From a virus: DNA of 64,000 nt. Location: IMG/VR virus record IMGVR_UViG_3300022725_000082, positions 1 to 64,000 of that record; one strand, written 5' to 3'. Shown piece by piece: positions 59,625-64,000 of this stretch. Below the pieces are notes generated by a model. It was not told the origin of the DNA. It did no database searches and saw only the letters and a program-made list of their open reading frames with translations. Both the position numbers and the translations under genes were made by a program. Positions within the stretch are counted from its first letter, which is position 1. Each line of letters begins with the position of its first letter.

Positions 59625-61202
59625 ATGGTCAATTTACCAAACAAGGTGGCTACTATAGTTATAGAAGATTATGTCCATGCAACTATTGCGGGTTTACAAA
59701 TAGAAGATACTAATGACTTGGTTGCCAAATATTCTGTATATACTAAGAATTACTTTTTTAATCCTGATTATCAAATGAACAGATGGGATGGTAAATTTAA
59801 ATTTTTCACAAATGGAAACCGAACATATCTTAGCATTTTATTAGATATAGTAGATGATTTAAAATCCAATGGCTATACGATAAAGATAAAAAACAATAGA
59901 CATGATTTTAAGTTAGATATTATGCCGGTAAATAAAGATTACTTTTCTGAATATGGATGGGAGCTAGGTGATCATCAAGTTAAAGCCATAAACAATATTT
60001 TAGAGGCACATGATGGAATAATACGAGTAGGTACCGGTGGTGGAAAAACATTAATCACTGCGGTTCTTGCTGACATATATAGTAAAAAACAATTAAAAGT
60101 TATAGTAGTAGTACCAAATAAAGACCTTATACATCAGACCAAAGATGAAATTGCTTCATTTAAGTTGGATGTTGGCGCATATTATGCAGATGAAAAAACA
60201 ATTGATAAACCAATTGTTGTATCTACATGGCAATCATTGGTTAAAAACCCTAAACTATTATCAACTTTTCATGCGGTCATGGTAGATGAATGTCATGGAT
60301 CACAAGCACAGAGTTTATTTAAGCTTCTTTCTAATCAAGGAAAGAACATTCCGGTTAGAATAGGGCTGACTGGCACTATTCCAGAGCATATGTGTGATAA
60401 GTTGAAAGTTTTTTCAGTGTTGGGGCCAGTAAGGGCAAAAGTTCCTGCGAATTATTTAATGAAGATAGGTTGGTTAGCTCAACTTAAACTTCTTATGGTA
60501 GAATATAAGGAAGATTTTACCGAAGAATGGAATAGATTCAAAGGGATTGCTGGGACGGAAGAAGATAAAAAAATGTCATATACTGAATTTAAAAACCATA
60601 AATTATTTCCTGCATATGAAAATGAAAAATCGTATTTAATACGAAATCCCGAAAGATTTGACAGTATTGCAAGTCTTGTTCAGTGTTTGACAAAAGAATA
60701 TGGAAACTCTTTTATCTTAGTGAATACTATAGATTTTGGAAATAAATTACAAAAAATACTAGGAGAAAATGCAATATTCATCAGTTCTAAAATAAAAGAT
60801 AGAAAACCCATTTATGAAGCATTTAAGACGGAAAATGAAATTATTGGTATAGCTACATATAATCTTGCTAGTACTGGCCTCAATATACCTAGAATATTTA
60901 ATATGTTTCTAATTGATGGTGGCAAATCTTCTATTAAAATTGTGCAGTCTATTGGGAGAGGGCTTAGAAAAGCTAAAGACAAGGAAAGCGTAAACCTTAT
61001 AGATATATACTCAAATGTTAAATTTTCTATGCGACATGCTAGAAAAAGAAAAAAAATATACAAAGAAGAAAAATATTTTTTTGACCATATAAAAGTAGAT
61101 CATGAAAATAAAGAAATGACTGTACAAAAATGTTTAAAGAAAGTAAAATTGCTTAATCGCGACCCTAAAAAAGAAGAACTGGAAAAGGAAGTATTAGAAT
61201 AA
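59625..61202 (+). CDS. uvsW: DNA/RNA helicase UvsW
   Basis: A 525-residue superfamily 2 helicase. The N-terminal domain (about 1-105) carries NPDYQMNRWDGKFKFF, as in UvsW. Motif I is GTGGGKT (136-142), motif II VDECHGS, motif III GLTGTIPE, motif VI QSIGRGLRKAKDK. T4 UvsW (587 residues) dismantles R-loops and migrates branches, switching the phage to recombination-dependent replication. It is adjacent to the uvsY-like gene with a one-base gap. Confidence 0.92.
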   Translation: MVNLPNKVATIVIEDYVHATIAGLQIEDTNDLVAKYSVYTKNYFFNPDYQMNRWDGKFKFFTNGNRTYLSILLDIVDDLKSNGYTIKIKNNRHDFKLDIMPVNKDYFSEYGWELGDHQVKAINNILEAHDGIIRVGTGGGKTLITAVLADIYSKKQLKVIVVVPNKDLIHQTKDEIASFKLDVGAYYADEKTIDKPIVVSTWQSLVKNPKLLSTFHAVMVDECHGSQAQSLFKLLSNQGKNIPVRIGLTGTIPEHMCDKLKVFSVLGPVRAKVPANYLMKIGWLAQLKLLMVEYKEDFTEEWNRFKGIAGTEEDKKMSYTEFKNHKLFPAYENEKSYLIRNPERFDSIASLVQCLTKEYGNSFILVNTIDFGNKLQKILGENAIFISSKIKDRKPIYEAFKTENEIIGIATYNLASTGLNIPRIFNMFLIDGGKSSIKIVQSIGRGLRKAKDKESVNLIDIYSNVKFSMRHARKRKKIYKEEKYFFDHIKVDHENKEMTVQKCLKKVKLLNRDPKKEELEKEVLE

Positions 61203-61203
61203 T

Positions 61204-61698
61204 ATGATGTTTTTAGATGAAAATAATTATCCTATAGTATTAGAGAGCATCGATATTCCTACTGAGTCGGAATATTTTTGGTCTTTTTCTTTAAAAGAAA
61301 AGGATTTTATGCTAAATGAAATAATAACGTTTGAGGAAATGGAAATATCTTCACTACTTGTATCTATAATGGGGTATGTAATAGAATTACCAACAAATTG
61401 GAATATATTAATATATTCACAAGAAACCTCACAACTGGATATATTAGAAGTGCATGAATTGACTAAAGGTAATTATGATGCGGTAGTGTATAACCATAAA
61501 CTAGATTACGTAGAATCTGGAATGGGGTTAGTTAGAGTATTGGACTACTGTCCTTCTACTAAAATACGAACACCCTCATTACATAAGAGTACAATGCTAT
61601 GTCATCCCATTGGTCCAACACATTGGATATGCGTGTCACCAACAGATAACTACAATAAATATTTAAAGAATAGTGTAATAGGAGATCTCTATTTATGA
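61204..61698 (+). CDS. Hypothetical protein, 164 residues
   Basis: One base after uvsW and overlapping the next gene by four bases. Beta-rich, with ITFEEMEISSLLVSIMGYVI, NWNILIYSQETSQLDILEVH and LDYVESGMGLVRVLDYCP. The second half contains scattered Cys and His (TMLCHPIGPTHWICVSP). I recall no function for it; co-expression with recombination genes is clear. Confidence 0.6.
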   Translation: MMFLDENNYPIVLESIDIPTESEYFWSFSLKEKDFMLNEIITFEEMEISSLLVSIMGYVIELPTNWNILIYSQETSQLDILEVHELTKGNYDAVVYNHKLDYVESGMGLVRVLDYCPSTKIRTPSLHKSTMLCHPIGPTHWICVSPTDNYNKYLKNSVIGDLYL

Positions 61699-62186
61699 AT
61701 AAGAAAACAAAGAAAAAGTTTACAGTTCCTGAGTTTAAAACTTGGTTAACCGGAATTATGCAATTTCAGAATAAAGACTGGTCGCCTAATCGTGAGCAAT
61801 GGGAAGAAATATATTCTAAGATAATGTACCTGAAAGAGCCAGTTACCATGGAAAAACTATCATTAACTGATGATGCTCTGGATGAAATTAATAATATAGT
61901 GTATTATCATATTACAGACGCTTTAAAGGAAAAAATTTCTCAGCAGCTTCAACAAGCACAACCACAACCACATACGCAACCTATAATGGGCCAACAAACT
62001 CCTATACCAAATCCAAACCCAAATCCAAATCCAAATTTACAACCTGATTCTAATTTAGCCAATGTCTCTCTAAGCGAATTAAAGAAACAGGCCGAAGAAA
62101 AGGCGAGTGCTATTGGAAGTCAACAATCCTCCCATAAACTGCCAGATCAAATCGAAAGTAATAGCATCCCAGAAGATTATGTATAA
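61695..62186 (+). CDS. Hypothetical protein with a Pro-Asn repeat linker
   Basis: A 163-residue protein. A helical N-terminal domain (VPEFKTWLTGIMQFQNKDWS, REQWEEIYSKIMYL) is joined by a Gln/Pro-rich linker with a PNPNPNPNPN stretch to a Ser/Ala/Glu helical end. Its ATG overlaps the preceding stop. No family recognised; the domain-linker-tail design suggests a protein that tethers partners in the replication cluster. Confidence 0.6.
   Translation: MNKKTKKKFTVPEFKTWLTGIMQFQNKDWSPNREQWEEIYSKIMYLKEPVTMEKLSLTDDALDEINNIVYYHITDALKEKISQQLQQAQPQPHTQPIMGQQTPIPNPNPNPNPNLQPDSNLANVSLSELKKQAEEKASAIGSQQSSHKLPDQIESNSIPEDYV
62007..62036 (+). repeat. Tandem hexamer repeat (CCAAAT) encoding Pro-Asn
   Basis: Five units, one of them CCAAAC, in frame. 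A slippage-prone linker. Confidence 0.85.
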
Positions 62187-62200
62187 TAAATAATATCCAC

Positions 62201-62773
62201 ATGGGAAGAAGCATATACTATGAAAAATTAAATTTTAGGGATTTATGGATTGACGGGAAAAGCTCCATAAATATAAATGGGCTGTATGATAAAATTTTGA
62301 CAGGAGATTTAAATTTTTTTGGCTCTGATGTTGTGTCAGAAAACGCCAAACAAGAAATTATTAGGTTTGCTTCGTTGTCAAATATAGAAATGCCTAAAGT
62401 TACTGTAAAATCTAGTCCCACCAATAATTCTCTTAACACTAGTTTTGCCATTCCGAAAAGTTATATGGATGCAGATATTCAAAAAATAATCATGCAAAGT
62501 TTTAAAAAACGGCATAATATTTCTAATATGAGTAATAAAGAAAAAGAAAAAAGATTATATAGAATTGCAGATGAAATCGAAAAATATAACGAGTTAGGTA
62601 TGTATGATGTACTTCGATGTATGATATATATAATTGATACTTTTAAAGAGAATAATGTAATATGGGGCCCCGGAAGAGGGAGTGCATGTTGTTCGTATAT
62701 ATTATATTTGTTAGAAGTACATGATATAGATAGTTTTTATTTTGAATTAGATATTAAGGAATTCTTGAGGTAA
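62201..62773 (+). CDS. Short DnaE-like (DNA polymerase III alpha) protein
   Basis: A 190-residue protein whose C-terminal third matches the start of the C-family polymerase palm: FKENNVIWGPGRGSACCSYI followed by LYLLEVHDIDSFYFELDIKEF, compare the bacterial GRGSAAGS...DVDP...LLFERFLN signature. It ends exactly there and lacks the downstream catalytic PDIDIDF acidic motif, so it cannot polymerise DNA alone. It may be a regulatory or clamp-binding relative, or one piece of a broken polymerase with partners elsewhere. No intein-type Cys motif is visible at its end. Confidence 0.65.
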   Translation: MGRSIYYEKLNFRDLWIDGKSSININGLYDKILTGDLNFFGSDVVSENAKQEIIRFASLSNIEMPKVTVKSSPTNNSLNTSFAIPKSYMDADIQKIIMQSFKKRHNISNMSNKEKEKRLYRIADEIEKYNELGMYDVLRCMIYIIDTFKENNVIWGPGRGSACCSYILYLLEVHDIDSFYFELDIKEFLR

Positions 62774-62911
62774 CATCTCTAATCTAACATCTTATCTTAC
62801 ATATTCACTAAATGTCAAGTAAAAAATGTATTACTAAATACTATAGAATATAGACAAATAAACAAAGAGAGAGATCTTTTTGGGTTTGGAAAGAAAAGGA
62901 GAATATTATAT

Positions 62912-63211
62912 ATGGCTACTAGAAAAACAACCAGTGTTAAAGGCGAAATAGTAGATTTTGATCTGCTGGAAACTAAGCAAAAAATAGAACAAAATAAACC
63001 TAGAATTATGGACGTGCAGAAAAGAGAAGATTTTGTTCATAGACGGAGGAGAAAAAGTAGACGTTCTTCCATGGATAACATTAAAGATAATAAAAATCCG
63101 AGTCCAGAAATAAAAAAAGAAGAAACAAAAACTAAAACCACGCCAAAAAATACTAATAAAAAGAGAACTATTGTTAAAAAAGATACATCAAAAAATGAGG
63201 AAAATAAATGA
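62912..63211 (+). CDS. Small very basic hypothetical protein
   Basis: 99 residues, with RRRRKSRRSS-like (HRRRRKSRRSSMDN) and Lys/Thr-rich tail (EIKKEETKTKTTPKNTNKKR). A strong AAAGGAG ribosome site precedes the ATG, and it overlaps the next gene by four bases. The charge suggests nucleic-acid binding, without further evidence. The 138 bases before it hold no other clear signal. Confidence 0.58.
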   Translation: MATRKTTSVKGEIVDFDLLETKQKIEQNKPRIMDVQKREDFVHRRRRKSRRSSMDNIKDNKNPSPEIKKEETKTKTTPKNTNKKRTIVKKDTSKNEENK

Positions 63212-63528
63212 AATCGATTAATTTAATTGAAGATAAAATAGCATTTACGTTTTTAGAAAATACGAGTAATAGGGGATTTTCCAAAAAAACAGATGCAGGA
63301 CTTATTGTGCAAGAGAATGAAGAGCATCAAATAAATCAAGCAAGATGGGGAAAAATACTTAAGTGCTCGCCAAATGTTACAGAAGTAAAAAAATCTCAGT
63401 TCATATTAATAGAGCCAATGGAATGGACGCGAGCTATAAAATTGGATGAAGTTTCCGATGAAGAATTCTGGATAACTAGTGAAAGCAAAGTGTTAGCTGT
63501 AAGTGATACAGAACCAGAACTAATTTGA
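63208..63528 (+). CDS. GroES-like co-chaperonin (gp31 analogue)
   Basis: A 106-residue protein with a GroES layout: an N-terminal strand LIEDKIAFTFLENTS, the mobile-loop position followed by DAGLIVQENEE, GKILKCSPNVTEVKKSQFIL and the closing strand WITSESKVLAVSD. T4 gp31 replaces host GroES for folding gp23. The size and pattern fit, but sequence similarity is low and the call is by pattern. Confidence 0.6.
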   Translation: MKSINLIEDKIAFTFLENTSNRGFSKKTDAGLIVQENEEHQINQARWGKILKCSPNVTEVKKSQFILIEPMEWTRAIKLDEVSDEEFWITSESKVLAVSDTEPELI

Positions 63529-63534
63529 TAAATA
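63527..63534 (+). promoter_or_regulatory. T4-late-type promoter box GATAAATA
   Basis: Overlaps the preceding stop codon, 21 bases before the ATG at 63555. Confidence 0.5.
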
Positions 63535-63554
63535 TTATTATAAAAAAAACAAAT

Positions 63555-64000
63555 ATGACATTTTTAATTTTAATGATATGTGGCACGTTACTTATAGCTA
63601 GTGCAGCTGTATTTTTTAGTGTGCTTGGATTAGTGCAAACCTTTTCAGAAACCGCCGTTTATTGGGGTACTGCAATTGAGGTTGCGAAACTAATATTAGC
63701 GTCCTTTTTATATAGATTTTGGGATAAAACTACTAAAATATCTAAAGTAATTATAATTATTTTAATAATGTTTTTGATGACTATAACTTCATTAGGGATA
63801 TATGGTCATATAATAACATCTTACCAAGAAGGCAATTTACAAGTAACAAATCAGAATATAAAATTAGAAACTGCCCAAAACAGAGTTGATAGGACATTAG
63901 AAAAAATAGAAATAATAAATGAAAGAATAGACGACAATAAATCTCGTATACAAGATATAGATGATGAAATATCTAGGGTCCCTGATAATTTTGTTACCGT
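63555..64000 (+). CDS. Membrane protein with coiled coil, start of a long gene (3' end outside window)
   Basis: At least 148 residues, open to the window edge. Two or three membrane segments come first (MTFLILMICGTLLIASAAVF, ILASFLYRFW, VIIIILIMFLMTITSLGIYG), followed by a coiled coil (LEKIEIINERIDDNKSRIQD). The arrangement SVLGL...EVAKLILASFL...ITSLGIYG is, from memory, the N terminus of very long structural proteins in marine T4-like phages. A late-type promoter supports a virion or lysis-stage role. Confidence 0.65.
   Translation, partial: MTFLILMICGTLLIASAAVFFSVLGLVQTFSETAVYWGTAIEVAKLILASFLYRFWDKTTKISKVIIIILIMFLMTITSLGIYGHIITSYQEGNLQVTNQNIKLETAQNRVDRTLEKIEIINERIDDNKSRIQDIDDEISRVPDNFVT

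Noticed and set aside
62185-62192. AATAAATA box before the DnaE-like gene
   Set aside because: Only nine bases before the ATG, so transcription from it would start at or inside the gene. It also overlaps the previous stop codon.
1-64000. tRNA genes and CRISPR arrays
   Set aside because: No CCA-ending cloverleaf and no regularly spaced repeats were seen in the intergenic gaps. A dedicated scan would be more sensitive than reading by eye.

Overview
The window looks like part of the genome of a large, AT-rich, lytic T4-like myovirus. This rests on recognisable T4-type genes: baseplate 48, 53, 5, 25, 6 and 26; head genes 20, 21, 22 and 23; terminase 16 and 17; and replication, recombination and late-transcription genes 41, 32, uvsX, uvsY, uvsW, 46, 47 and 55. 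The gene 5 product has no lysozyme domain, and the mix resembles marine or environmental T4-like phages more than coliphage T4. The host cannot be named from the sequence. TAA, TAG and TGA all serve as stops, so the code is standard. I saw no tRNA genes and no CRISPR array.

Layout. 1-12.8 kb: a minus-strand baseplate block (48, 53, hub candidate, 5, small protein, 25, 6, large protein in the gene 7 position, cut by the window edge). 12.9-16.6 kb: gene 26 and a gene-51-like frame, a RuvC-like nuclease and a large late protein. 16.6-17.3 kb: a long non-coding stretch with a consensus sigma70 promoter, many helices and two terminator-like palindromes, most likely a large structured RNA. 17.35-24.3 kb: a DinG/XPD-like helicase, a micro-gene, a fibre-like protein and the 55-47-46 operon. 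24.4-36.8 kb: large late tail protein, portal, prohead core genes, protease, scaffold and major capsid protein, with homing endonucleases after genes 21 and 23. 38.5 kb: a remnant of an IS200/IS605-type TnpB. 39-45 kb: late structural proteins. 45-56 kb: helicase 41, small terminase, a T5-A1-like phosphoesterase and the large terminase. 56-64 kb: gene 32, uvsX, uvsY-like, uvsW-like, a short DnaE-like protein, a GroES-like protein and the start of a long membrane protein.

The most striking system is the large terminase (51.3-55.7 kb). It is broken into three genes by two split inteins. The first intein lies inside the Walker B motif, and a free-standing Vsr-type homing endonuclease gene sits between its halves. 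The second lies at the end of the ATPase domain and has kept only a fused remnant of what looks like an endonuclease. Removing both inteins from three polypeptides rebuilds a continuous 529-residue TerL. Both inteins are split close to their N terminus, as in the AceL-TerL intein.

Two promoter classes are visible. T4-late-like TATAAATA boxes (and variants) sit about 20-40 bases before structural genes. Sigma70-like -35/-10 pairs precede 55, 41, 32, uvsX, the micro-gene and the structured RNA, and an extended -10 box precedes the helicase. This fits early and middle genes using host polymerase and late genes using gp55.
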